Assembly: GCA_028554795.2 (NCBI GenBank)
Contig: CM068838.1
Location: forward strand, 126,965,928 to 127,029,927
DNA: 64,000 nt
Source of the DNA: Sinohyriopsis cumingii
Taxonomy: Eukaryota; Mollusca; Bivalvia; Unionida; Unionidae
Direction of reading: 5' to 3'
The notes under the pieces were generated by a model, which saw only the letters and a program-made list of their open reading frames with translations, did not search any database and was not told the DNA's origin. Positions within the stretch are counted from its first letter, which is position 1. Each line of letters begins with the position of its first letter. Of the stretch, positions 50,992-62,693 are shown piece after piece. The position numbers were made by a program, and so were the translations under genes.

Positions 50992-51241
50992 GGAGGGGCT
51001 TCTAGTGGCCGAGTGGTCTAAAGCGCCCACCGTTACGGATCACTGCAGTCTCACCACTGTCTGCGTGGGTTCGAGTCTCGGGCTCAGCCAATGTGAGTAC
51101 ATGAGAAAGCTAGCCAGTGGCTTTTCGTTGGTGTGTGGTTCTTCTGGGGTTTTCCCGGGTTCTTCCTCCACTATTTATACTGGCCGTCATGTATCTTGTG
51201 CTGCAAAATGGCGTTAAACCCTACAACAACAACAACTACAA
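50992..51241 (+). mobile_element. tRNA-derived SINE, family 1, copy 5
   Basis: The only plus-strand copy in the window, about 250 bp. Box A is TGGCCGAGTGGTCTAAAGCG and box B is GGTTCGAGTCTC, both well preserved. The body has GGGGTTTTCCCGGGTTC and ATGGCGTTAAACCC, with an (ACAACA)n tail. Flanking duplication is weak: TTACTTATT at 50983-50991 against CTACTTCTT at 51242-51250 (7 of 9). Confidence 0.9.
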
Positions 51242-51250
51242 CTACTTCTT

Positions 51251-52756
51251 CGATGCGTCTTCCTAATGGCGAAAACCATAAATGAGGAGTAAATCATAGC
51301 CTTTTCTTAAATTCGTATTGAACAGGTAAAATGAGTGTACAGACAGGTGTAACTGGTATTAAAGCTGCAGCCTATTACGACATGACATGCATTTGGCAAA
51401 TTGAGAACAATGTGACACAATTTTTAGCATTCTTACTAAAATATATATTTTTTTGTAGCGGTTGGAAGAAGAGCGAATTGCAAACAAAATAGATTCAAAG
51501 GCAAAGTTCATCATAATAAACAATAAAGAAAAGAATGGCAATGAATGAGTCGTTAATTAGTAACTGATAACATTGTTATATCTGTAACTTAATGTTTTTG
51601 AGTGATACACATACAGTAAGACCTGCCTATTTGACATCCAAGTCGCTATGCATTCATCATTCCAAAATGAATTTGTGTATAACCATTTCATGCAAAAGTT
51701 ACTTAAAATGCAATATTAAAAGCTCTTTCGTGAATTTAATTCTAAGTTTAGTCATTTTCGATTCTACGAAAATGTCCACTATGTCATAGGACGTGTGAAG
51801 TGTTGAAGGCCATTTAGCCCAATCTACTTAATCAAATTAGAAACATGCAACGCAGATTAAACGTTAAAGATAATTTCTGTAAAGCATGACAACTTGATGA
51901 ATAAAACCCAATATGCAGGCACAACAGAAATTTGATTGAGGGAAGTTCGTCTCTGGTTATATGTTTTCAGGACATGATGGGTCTCCGGTACTGATATTGC
52001 CGCTTAATTACAGTGTAGGACGTTCAAAATTATCAAATCTACACGGATTCAAGATTGTTCGACATGCATTCAGCGCAGTCAATAATAATTCCATCAAGAC
52101 TGTTTATTTTATATCTAATATCAAGACTTTTGATTAAATATTGCAGATTTAATTCACGACAATGGATTTGTTCCATTATGTTTCTGATTAAAACGCAGAT
52201 CAATTTCTCGGGTGGCACAGGTCGAGGAATGGATCAAAGATGCTTCATTCGAATCGCCCTCGTTTCTTTATTTCTGTGACTGATACTCTTATCTCGAATG
52301 ACACTTAAATTTTGACACAAAATTAGTGTGAACTATCGGTATTACCCAAGACTCGTATGGAGATTTTCATAACACCTGTGTTGTTTCTGTGGATTAGATT
52401 TTCTCCGGTTTTTATAATGTGATAATTCGAAACCTCAACACAACATTAATAAACCTGACAAAATGGGAATTAGTGATTCACAAATACATTACATATTTTG
52501 TGAATAAGATGTCAGTATGGCCTTCAGAAAATATGTGTATATTTTTATATCGACTGGGACTAACATCTAATTTAGAATGACCACTCACAGCGAAATCCGA
52601 TATAAATCCGATATAATTGCAGCATAAATATAAATCCGATCTTAACATATACATTACCAAGACATGGAACTTTTTCCTTGGGAGCTGGGTAGTGGTAATA
52701 TGTGAAGGAAACAACTCTTGCTAAAAAAAATTAGTTGTGCTGGCTAAATCTGCCCA
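51251..52756. other. No recognised feature
   Basis: AT-rich sequence with no supported gene or repeat. Confidence 0.4.
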
Positions 52757-52895
52757 TATTATCGATGTCATCTTGCGAACACAGCCAATATTTTCGACGT
52801 CATCTCGAGAACACTGCCAATGTATTTCACGTCATCTTGAGAGCAAGTCACACTGCTCATATTTTCCATGTCATCTTAAAAACAAGTCACGCACA
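52757..52895. repeat. Tandem repeat of about 35 bp, four copies
   Basis: The unit contains GTCATCTTGAGAACA followed by C.GCCAATATTTTC.AC. Copies start near 52766, 52799, 52831 and 52869. The array is degenerate. Confidence 0.8.
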
Positions 52896-53159
52896 TTCAA
52901 TTATTCTTTGCTGCCCAAGACCGACACTGATATAGTCTATTTTCTTTCTTTCTTTTGATATCTTATAGTGATTAATAATATTATTCATTGCATTTAAAGG
53001 ATTTTTTCAAGGATCTTATTCTATATATTATATATATTCAAATCTATTAGATGTAATCCAATGTGACTGACGATTACGTCATTAAATCTGGTGGTGCAAG
53101 ATTGCATGACGAAGACAGCTAAAGTTAAAACATGAAGCCGTTTCTGAATATCCGGGTAA

Positions 53160-53315
53160 AATTCAACATCTACTGTCAAGGAATGCATAAATGTTTCGAT
53201 AAAAATAATTGAACATCTACCGACAAGGAATACATTAAGGATTAGATTAATTAACTGAACATCTATCGTAAAGGAAGACTTAGATTATTCGATTACTTAA
53301 TTCAACATCTAGTTG
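53160..53315. repeat. Degenerate tandem repeat of about 45-55 bp, four copies
   Basis: Copies share AATTCAACATCTAC.G.CAAG followed by GAAT.CATTA and an A/T-rich part, starting near 53160, 53209, 53257 and 53303. Confidence 0.72.
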
Positions 53316-53528
53316 TCTTGTATTAATTTCTCCTTTGAATATTTCTCTCTTAATTTTGGTTCAAATTAAGCTATGTGAACCACAAAACCAAATTAAAAGG
53401 TCTGAGTTTAATTTTAAAAATGATACACTTATGATCAACTTTAAGCATTAAATACAACCGATCTTTTGGATTTGTTGTTTGTGTCATGTAGGGTTTCCTT
53501 GACAACAAGAACACAAAACACTCATCAG

Positions 53529-53575
<47 letters not shown>

Positions 53576-53578
53576 ATA
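53529..53578. repeat. (AAAT)n microsatellite
   Basis: A pure tetranucleotide run of about 12 units. Confidence 0.95.
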
Positions 53579-53982
53579 GGACTTTCCAGGATGTTCTGTT
53601 AGAAATGTATCATGATCCTAATAGTGGATAAAGAAAAGTTATATGTTTGATATGAATATATTTATGCAAACTAATAAAATTGTAACTCCATTAAATAATT
53701 CATAGATATAATGTAGAAGGAGATACGTTTGTAATGAAATCACCAAGCCTACTTATTGTCGATTTACATCATCTCTGCAGATTTCATCACGGTTCAAATC
53801 TTCAGAAATTCCAGAGTAAAGAAAAAAAAAAAATTATATAAAAAAATCCTTTCTTCGCTTTATCTGCAAGCTGATGTTGCATCTCTTTTCCTTGAAGAAA
53901 TAGTCTATAGCTAATAGGCCGAAACGTTTGGATGGTGTTGAAAATGAAGTGCTATGTTTATTTGCAAGATGTTCTTCAGACA

Positions 53983-54019
53983 AAGCCAAGTAGAGCTGGT
54001 CCATCATGACGGGAGAATT
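53983..54019 (-). repeat. 37-bp dispersed word, copy 1
   Basis: The core TAGAGCTGGTCCATCA (plus strand) is shared exactly with 56022-56059. Over 37 bp about 32 positions match. On the minus strand it lies in a 64-codon frame reading NSPVMMDQLYLAL. The second copy reads NSPLVMDQLYLTL in its own open frame. Confidence 0.5.
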
Positions 54020-54502
54020 GGGCATCAATTAGGCACGTAATCGCTTTATCCTGCTCACGATAGCTGCGAGAATTCATCATTATCTACGCGTTCACGGAAT
54101 TTCCTTCTAACCCTGTGGGAAACACAAGCGAGTTGCGGGTAACACGTGCGCCTGAGAGAGAAAATGGAGACGTCAGGTGAGAGGTTCTACGCTCCCCTAC
54201 TGAAAAGGGGAACAGCTTCATCACCGCTAAGGTAAACAAACAAAATGTTATTGCTTGTCACAAATCTACATTTATTTGGCCGAAACTGCGATCCATCTGA
54301 TTTTATTCGAGATCTAACAGAGAAATTATTCCCGTGTATATCATCGGCCTTTGGGCATCGCCGCCATATTAATGGTAGAGGCGAGACTAATTTTGATGTC
54401 TGGACCAACCCGCTGAGAGACACAAACACGAAACCGAATGAGTCGCAAACATAAATTAGGCTGTAATTGTGTGTGAAATATACGAAAAAACAGAAACTTT
54501 AT

Positions 54503-54506
<4 letters not shown>

Positions 54507-54537
<31 letters not shown>
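54507..54537. repeat. (GA)n microsatellite
   Basis: A pure run of about 15 units. Confidence 0.94.
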
Positions 54538-54542
<5 letters not shown>

Positions 54543-54830
54543 ATTTGATCTAACGACGACGAAAACAATACTAATTATTTTCATTTTTCATATTTTAACA
54601 GTCTACGGTCAAGGCTCTAGCCCATACATCCCGTATTATTAGTAATGACTGCAAAAAAGCCAAAGTGCAGGAGGCCATTCGTCATTTATGAGATTATGCA
54701 AACTAATAATTAATAATCTATGGTAATTGCATTTGTATTGAAACTACCTAACAATACTTATATTAAACATTAAAAGATTTGTAGTTTACTACAGCTAGGA
54801 TTGGAAAGACTTTATCGTTTACCACCCCTT

Positions 54831-54873
54831 TCCCATGTGAATGTTGTACCTCTGATACAACATTCACATGGGA
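54831..54873. repeat. Perfect 18-bp inverted repeat with 7-nt loop
   Basis: Left arm TCCCATGTGAATGTTGTA (54831-54848), loop CCTCTGA (54849-54855), right arm the exact reverse complement (54856-54873). An uninterrupted 18-bp stem with a short loop is not expected by chance and is not part of any repeat I recognise. There is no T-run next to it, and no visible tRNA or microRNA context. Confidence 0.9.
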
Positions 54874-55224
54874 GCATGGGCTCAAAAGGCAAAGGCAGTC
54901 ACTTAGATATATTCCGGGTTTTTCTCGGTGAAGAGGAAATAAACAACAACTTACAAAGTCCGGCTTTCATTTTTTATTTACATTGTTGATATTTAAATGT
55001 TTGAAACTATTTTTATTCAGATGACAAGACACAGACGTTGACTTACTGACACATGGTTAGTCAGTCAAATAAATGTATGTTCATTGATGTGTTCTAATAC
55101 ACTGATAAATATATCTGTATACAAACTGAAACGAATCCACTGGTACAGGCAGGCAGTCATGAACATTTTTGGACAGTCAACTTAGATGCACATGCATATG
55201 GCAAGCAGTTGGAGCCATAACGTG

Positions 55225-55970
55225 CAAAATAATCGTGATCTCGATGCTCTATTGTGCGAACTCGAGAGAACCTTTCCGAATATACGTATGATCTCACTTC
55301 GCGAAACCGAAACTCCTACTATGTGTAACTGAATTACGTGGTAGGCTAGCAGGTCCATAACAAACATTTCGCAAAAGCTTAACTTTAATGGGCAAATTCT
55401 GAATGTCATTTAAATGATAAGGTAATCGAGGCAAAAGTAATGCACGTTCTCCAGCTCGAATACGTGATTTAGTGACAGGAAATAGAAAAGTCGCTCTTCA
55501 TCGCACGTTCTTTCTAGTTCGCGCATTTGAAACTCAAGATCGCCTAATCGAGCTTCGTAAACGTAAATCGCTATTCGAATACGGTAATCAGGAGAGAAAT
55601 CAATTGATTAAATAATACATCTATTCTTGAGATTGCGTGTTCAAGCTCTAGAATGCCAACTTTATTAGGTTTCGAGTGCCTGTTCATATGATTCAAAGAA
55701 CTATTCCAATATGTTCTTTCAATACTTTCATGAGAACTCCGACAGCTAGAACTATTTTCATATTTGGGCCCTGTTGGCATGCCATGTAGCTCGAAATGTG
55801 GAAATACGATTTCGCGTAATGGAGACTCTGATTGCGCGTAAGTGAGAGCTTGATATCACGCAATGCGTAGATGATGTGATTGAAAAGTATTTTCTGATTT
55901 GCTTTCTACAAATTTGCGTAATAGAGCCTCGAGATCGTGAAGCGTTTCCATGTTACGGCCTTGATGTCGT
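55225..55970. repeat. CpG-rich degenerate tandem repeat
   Basis: CpG occurs far more often here than in the neighbouring DNA (for example about 15 in the 180 bp from 55425). Similar words recur irregularly: CTCGAGA, GATTGCG, CGTAA, TCGAATACG, GAGCTTG/GAGCTTC, CGCAATGCG. The unit seems to be about 50-60 bp and strongly diverged. No gene is supported. The first guess is an old satellite rather than a promoter island. Confidence 0.5.
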
Positions 55971-56021
55971 GTCATTACCGTGTTGCGCACACAGAAAGGC
56001 AAATGTAACCTATAATCCCGT

Positions 56022-56059
56022 AAAGTCAGGTAGAGCTGGTCCATCACGAGAGGAGAATT
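56022..56059 (-). repeat. 37-bp dispersed word, copy 2
   Basis: Partner of 53983-54019 in the same orientation, 2.04 kb away. On the minus strand it begins the 69-codon frame at 55856-56065, which reads NSPLVMDQLYLTL near its start. Confidence 0.5.
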
Positions 56060-56065
56060 CTGCAA

Positions 56066-58462
56066 GATTTAAAAAAAATCACTGGTTTATCGTCGTAATT
56101 GAAGCCATAAATATATCAATCAGCCTAAATGAGCAAAAGCAGTGATTTCACGAAATAGAAAGCTTTACGTCTATGACTTCCTATAAATCACAAAATATTA
56201 TCAGGAGAAAGGCTCAACCACGCGGCGAAAAAATCGAGTTTTCCTTCCAAGTTGTCAGCAATGGCGATAATTCTTTCCCCGCCTTTCAACAGGTCTTAGA
56301 ATTAATACACATTATTTAAACAAATGTTCCTATAAGTATCATCATAACGCAATTCTAGGCGCTATTTTCAAACAAATTAGTGCCAACCCAAAGCATCAAG
56401 GTCTCCCGCAGACCTGCGATGCGAATTCACCACGTGCGGCGTTACTTGAGCTACTGCTCTGAGGTTTTCATGGCAGGGGTGCCGGTCGCTGAACGGTGCG
56501 CGGGTTCGAAGTTTAGAACGCCCAAAACCAGTCCATCCATCAGCACGTGTTCTTAAAGAATTCCTTTCCAACATACCTCCGTCTTTCGGTTAAACTGTGA
56601 TACTAGGCGATTATCGGCAGTGATATATGTTCGAGCATGATTTGTTGTCAGCAGGGCAATCAAATCGTTGTACAAAATTATACAGCTGATAAGCAGTAGA
56701 TAACCTTTTGGTCTGTAATTGAGCAAAAAGGGAATACAGACTATACATTTCTGGAAAACGAATCAAGGGCCTAGTAGAGATGCAAAAAACCTAGACACTG
56801 CTTCCCTTAAAAGCTTAAAATAAACTTTCACATCAAATGTACTTAAGTAGCTTGGACTCTGAAATACTAGTATATTAAAAACTCTGATGTCAATTAAATT
56901 CTAATGTTTCAACAAAAAAGTGAGGGGTTTAAATTATGGCAAAGGCCTAGTAAAACATCACCATAAAGGAGATCTAATTATGTAAATTGTACGTTTTCAG
57001 AGCAAGATTGTAGCGAATGAATTACTGACCTGACGTCTCTTGCTCTTAAAGCTTGACGGCAAATAATCTCGCAAAATTCGTGATTTCAGAGTTACATTCC
57101 CAAAGAAGAATATACGAGTACAACATTAATGCCATTAAAATTCTGAATTTATTAAAAACAAAGTTCACATATATTTAAAAATAATTTTACAATAAAAACA
57201 AAATTATGATGAATATGATTAAAAATGGGACATGTGCTTAAATGAAGCAAAAGTCCGAAAAATCTAAAAATGAGTACGTCCGTTTTACTTGCCTCCAGTA
57301 AAAAGAATAATGGTTTACATATGCTGGATATTTTGGAAATGGATGGCATGGATAAAATAGGTCTGTTTTAAGAATAACAATAATTTTAAGAGTACTCTTA
57401 AGAATACTACAAGCAGTTTGATATTCCAGGGTGTGTAATTTTCTAATTGGGGATACATTACATATAAATTCATTTTATTATTTTATACTTTCAACAATTC
57501 GTGCATGTGGGCCGTTTAATCTCGTTATAGGATGCGATTTCCAAGAACTCTTGACCAACTAACCCGCTTTTTAAAAGTTGCATCAATTTGCATTTTCATG
57601 CTTAAGGAGAAGGTTTCGGGATGAGAGGAACTAAATTGGAAATGTTATTTTATCTTTAGATTGAAAGCTGTTAATTTAATGTCACTATTAGCACATACTT
57701 GTTGCAGTGTCAGTGAATGTTTTTACTTGCAAATTCCTATTGTGTGACATTTGACTGTTAATTAACATGTTCCTTATCTATTATTCGTCTTAAATACCTC
57801 AAACATTTGCAATTATTTTTATTTCTATCCACCCAGTTTCCGGTCAGTTAGGTTTGACCACGTGTTTGTTGGATCTCACTGGGAGGTCCGACTGGCCACT
57901 TCAGTCCACTGTCTGACACAGTTTCATGAAGTGGGTTGACACCAAAAGTAATTATCGTTTGTAAATATGAAGTTCTCGACATCAGATCCATGACGAGGCT
58001 TGATCAACATTTGACGAGAGTAGTACACGGTGACGGCTGCGTGACACGCCACCGATCAAGGGAGATAATTGACAAGAGACAGACGGTATTGTCCGGTGTG
58101 AAATGGACAACATGGCTGAATGAATCTGTGTAAACACTTGTAAATAATCATATTATGTCCCCCAGTGGTCAGTAATTGTCTGAAAGAATGGCCGTGCCAT
58201 TTTGTCCCGCCTCTAGGCTTAGAACTGATTAGTTTTCGTTCGTGTCGTAACTTCATATGAATGGCACTATCTCTATTAAAATTCGCCATCAAAAAGCATT
58301 AAACGACTTAATTACGTTTGAAAACAAGTCAGGTAGGCAGACAGGCAATGAGGTCAACCGAAGGGAAGGGACATGTCACCTGGTAAAACTATCATCGCTC
58401 AACTGGCGCAAGGGAAGTTATATTCCAATTCAAAAGAGTCAATTTCGATAAAATCAGAGAAA
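56066..58462. other. No supported gene; two slightly GC-richer islands
   Basis: Islands at about 56380-56590 and 57840-58135 are richer in G+C and hold open frames (56377-56574 minus; 57936-58133 plus) without recognised domains. They might be conserved non-coding segments. Nothing else is supported here. Confidence 0.35.
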
Positions 58463-58854
<392 letters not shown>

Positions 58855-59993
58855 GTATGTTAATTTCATAGGAGCTCATGAAATATAGTCACACTTTGAA
58901 GGTATAATGTACATGCGTGAAGAGTATTCATGTCGATGATACTAAATGAAAAGCATGAATAAAGAATACATTTATATTTCTTGTTATTTAAGATTTTTTC
59001 TATATATGAACTGACACCTGGGCATAATCACATTTTCGTATATATAATTTTCATACGCCGATCTCTTATTTTGGGAAGATTTATATGATATTTTGACGAT
59101 TTTGTTTCCTCTGCTTCATGGTTCATATTTATTATTGTGTTTTTCTAATTAGTTTTCTTAACGAACATTTCATGTGGGGCATCTATCCAAGCTGCACTGA
59201 TGCATACATTTAAAATGTTTGTGGCAAAAACTAATTTCATTAACTTGTAGCGAGAACCCCCACCATATATATGAGACAGCAAGATCTGCTTTAATACCAT
59301 ACATACACAATGATAACAAATGCAGATAACATTGTTACCCGATTAAATGCACCATATCAAACAAGTCAGTACAAATAGACCTTACAGGCAAATGTCACTG
59401 TTAATGTTATCCCCCTACCCCGGCCAATTAAGGGTTAAACATAGAAAGTGGTGGTTGGGGTGGAAATCGCTGTCAGGACCCCCCCCCCCAAAAAAAAGCC
59501 AGCTTCTTTTTCGGATAGATACACAAAATAGGATAAGGAGTGAGTAAACTCACCTACGGGATATGGTTTGTATGCATTTCTTTTGGGAGAGGGGGAGAGT
59601 GTGGATGGGTGGAACGGGACGGGGCCGAGTGCAAACCTTGTGCACTAGTCCAATACAGGTAAAATCTCATTTAGTTTCAGAAGAGAAAAATGACGGGAAA
59701 GTATCCAATCTGACCATATCTCTTCAAATTTATGACAAAGAGCCTAATATAAAAAGTGTTTATTTATCTTTTGTTTTTACGTAATCCAAACATATGTATA
59801 CGTACATATTGAGGAACACAGAGGTACATATATTAAAATTTTAGCAATTTGTCAATATGTTCAAGACAGAAGATAAAATAACTTTATTTACCAACTTGGG
59901 GCCCACAAATGCCAAATGAAATCAAAGTATGTAAAGCCCCCAAAACAGAAGACAAATATAACAAAACTTCTGTAGAACTTAGCATGCAGTTCT
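58855..59993. other. No recognised feature
   Basis: AT-rich sequence with a C run at about 59480-59489. Frames are at chance length. Confidence 0.4.
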
Positions 59994-59995
59994 AA

Positions 59996-60046
<51 letters not shown>

Positions 60047-60061
60047 GTAAATAAATAAATA
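59994..60061. repeat. (AAAT)n microsatellite, about 17 units
   Basis: A nearly pure tetranucleotide run with one AAGT unit. Confidence 0.95.
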
Positions 60062-60541
60062 TAGGGTTCATATGCAAGTTTTGTTATTGTATTATTCAGG
60101 TGTAAGTACAGAAGATAAACTTGATATATTTAAGCATATTCACAAGTTAATAAACTTAATTTTTTTTATAAATGTTCATGTCTCGAAATATCTAATTAAT
60201 CAGCTGCAGAAAACAGTCTGCGTACAAATACAGAAAGCATCTTAAAACAACAAAAACACTTCCAGATTCAAGTCCCGAAGACTCGCAAATTTAATGTATT
60301 ATAACTATCCTGGTACTGCATGGTCTCTTGCTGCATGCGATATTTTGATGGTCGACTACAAATTATAATGACAATATTCACGTATTACACTTCGCTTATT
60401 TTTAGATATTTTTATTTTGCTGTCAATGTCATTATATCGTCCTTCATACACACTGCCATTTTAAGCCAAACATTCAATAGTAGAATGCATGTTTTATCCC
60501 TTTCTACTTTTATATCTACGCATGTAACTATAAATCGGCGT

Positions 60542-60551
60542 GAAAGAATGA

Positions 60552-60590
<39 letters not shown>
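60542..60590. repeat. (AAAG)n microsatellite, about 12 units
   Basis: A pure run apart from one GAAT near the start. It lies inside a 120-codon plus-strand frame (60320-60682) that shows no other coding evidence. Confidence 0.94.
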
Positions 60591-62463
60591 TAGTTCTTAA
60601 TTTAGTGGAAAGAATTTCGCATAAAACAATCAAACGGTATTATGCCTGCACATTACAAAACAATTTCAATGGCATTGTTTAAATTTATATACACTGCGCA
60701 ACAGAAAAGGTCAGAAAATAAATAATCGTGTACACGAACGTATTATTCTATTACATTTTAAGGCGAATATAATGAATTATAATTTATTCTGTATATTTTA
60801 TGCTTAATTAATATTATTTTCTTTTCCACTCAATGAAATATATGTTTTTATTTATTACTCAATATAACCATGCTCTTTATCCTCTGCAGTAAGACATCTT
60901 TGCAACTATACCTTGATTTGCAATTGCAATTTAATGATAATAAAGTTTCAGTGTTTTCGATTTGAAATTAGTAGAACAGAAACGATTTTGGTTCTGTTCG
61001 CGTATGTTCTACATATAACCAGAATAAACAGAAAAGCGTTTTCTTTATTTTTTTTTTTTTTTGTTCGCGTTTGTTGTATATGGAACTAATAGGAACAGAA
61101 AATTGTTTTTGGTTCTGTGAAACTGAGACGAATGCTTTTGTAATCAAAAGTAATGATTTACGAAAGAATGATGAAGTTGGATCTGTCATTTTCTTCTTGT
61201 CTGTGGCAGTAAACAGACCTCCGAATTAGCACGTGATTGGACAAATGATCAATAGATAATGCAGAGATGTCTACGCTTACTGATTAGCATCCGACATCTT
61301 ATAAAACCAAATTTGTTTCATTTAATATTTAGACCGGTATGAACAAATACAAATTCTAAGTGTATAATAAAAGAATATAATAATTGGTGGTCAAACAATG
61401 AAATTGTGTCCAGGATATAGGGCCATTTAGCTAGATGATGGACATACGTCCATTCTGAATTTGTATATGTTGTGTCGTACCAGTTTGCCTGGTGACAGAC
61501 ATTAAACCGGAACATCTGTCAAGTTTATCATTGTGTTTTTAATAATGTAAAGTCTAATATTTTTTTTCTCTTGTGATAGTATTGGCCAGTTGTCCATGGG
61601 TATCGGCACGTGTTTGACTTTGACTGGCATTTGACAACAGTGCAATTATATGTGACTTTTAATTGAATGGCCTGCCCTCACACCTTTTACGTATCTGACA
61701 GAATGTTTTTAAAAACCTGTCTTCACATTACCCGTACTCAATTTGAACATAGTTCAAATAACTGGAAATTCTGGTTTTCGGTTCGGAAATGAAAAGATAT
61801 GAAACTAGTTTAGAGACATAGTTTTGTTTCCATAAAGTGATGGGACGTTTAATACTGAAAATTAGATATGTAAAATTTAAGAGAAACAAAACAACGCGTC
61901 TTGCAGAAAACCGTTTAACCCTGTGGACCTTTTCTTTTCTGTCAAGTAATTCCTTCTGTCACTACTGTAGAGGTCTAAATTCACTTCCTCATAGATTGCG
62001 TGTATTCGTTCGTATCGGAAGTGGTAAGTCAATAACATGAAGTCTTGTACAAGTTATATCCATTAAATTCTTCAATTTCATAAGAAAATACCGGGACCTT
62101 GCCGGTGAAATGCGAAAACGCCAAAATTATTTACTTACAAAACATGAGAACGAGCCCTAGTATTTTAATACCTTTCTAGATGAAGAAGCAACAAGCTTAC
62201 GCTCAATACAGGACGGGCTTAGGTGAATGTTTTCTCACGAAATAAAAGGCTTTTAGCGTGGAAAAACAGAACTTGTAACAGCTGAGCGCCTACATATCAA
62301 TTTGTCATTTGAGATAGAGCGTTGAACGACAGTGACGTGCGGTGTCAAAACATTTCGTAATGTTCTGGTATGATCTCGTTCGGGAATAAGAATTAGGGAA
62401 TTCCGGAATGTCAGAAGGATGAAAGCTTGCTATCTCGCTGCATATGACAATAATTAATACTGT

Positions 62464-62467
<4 letters not shown>
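60591..62467. other. No recognised feature
   Basis: AT-rich sequence with no supported gene, RNA or repeat. Confidence 0.4.

Positions 62468-62498
<31 letters not shown>
62468..62498. repeat. (CT)n microsatellite
   Basis: A pure run of about 15 units. Confidence 0.94.
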
Positions 62499-62500
<2 letters not shown>

Positions 62501-62650
62501 CCCACCACACTATTTACCAGGTCTCGCAATGTGTACGGTATTGCATATTGTATTCGATATATAGCAAAGATCATAACCATACGTTTCAAATTAAGACAGT
62601 AATATATGTTTACCTCAGTTTGAATGTTAAAATGTTTGATTGAGCGACAT

Positions 62651-62655
<5 letters not shown>

Positions 62656-62691
<36 letters not shown>
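62656..62691. repeat. (GA)n microsatellite
   Basis: A pure run of about 18 units, 160 bp from the (CT)n tract and complementary to it. Together they form a simple-sequence inverted repeat. Confidence 0.94.

Positions 62692-62693
<2 letters not shown>

Noticed and set aside
51000-51085. Functional Leu/Ser-type tRNA gene
   Set aside because: The sequence is the head of SINE family 1, which recurs with the same body and tail at four other sites.
56440-56530. Box B-like GGGTTCGAA as a further SINE
   Set aside because: There is no convincing box A, body or tail, so the match is too short to support an element.
60320-60682. 120-codon plus-strand frame as a gene
   Set aside because: It includes an (AAAG)n microsatellite and AT-rich flanks, with no recognised domain.
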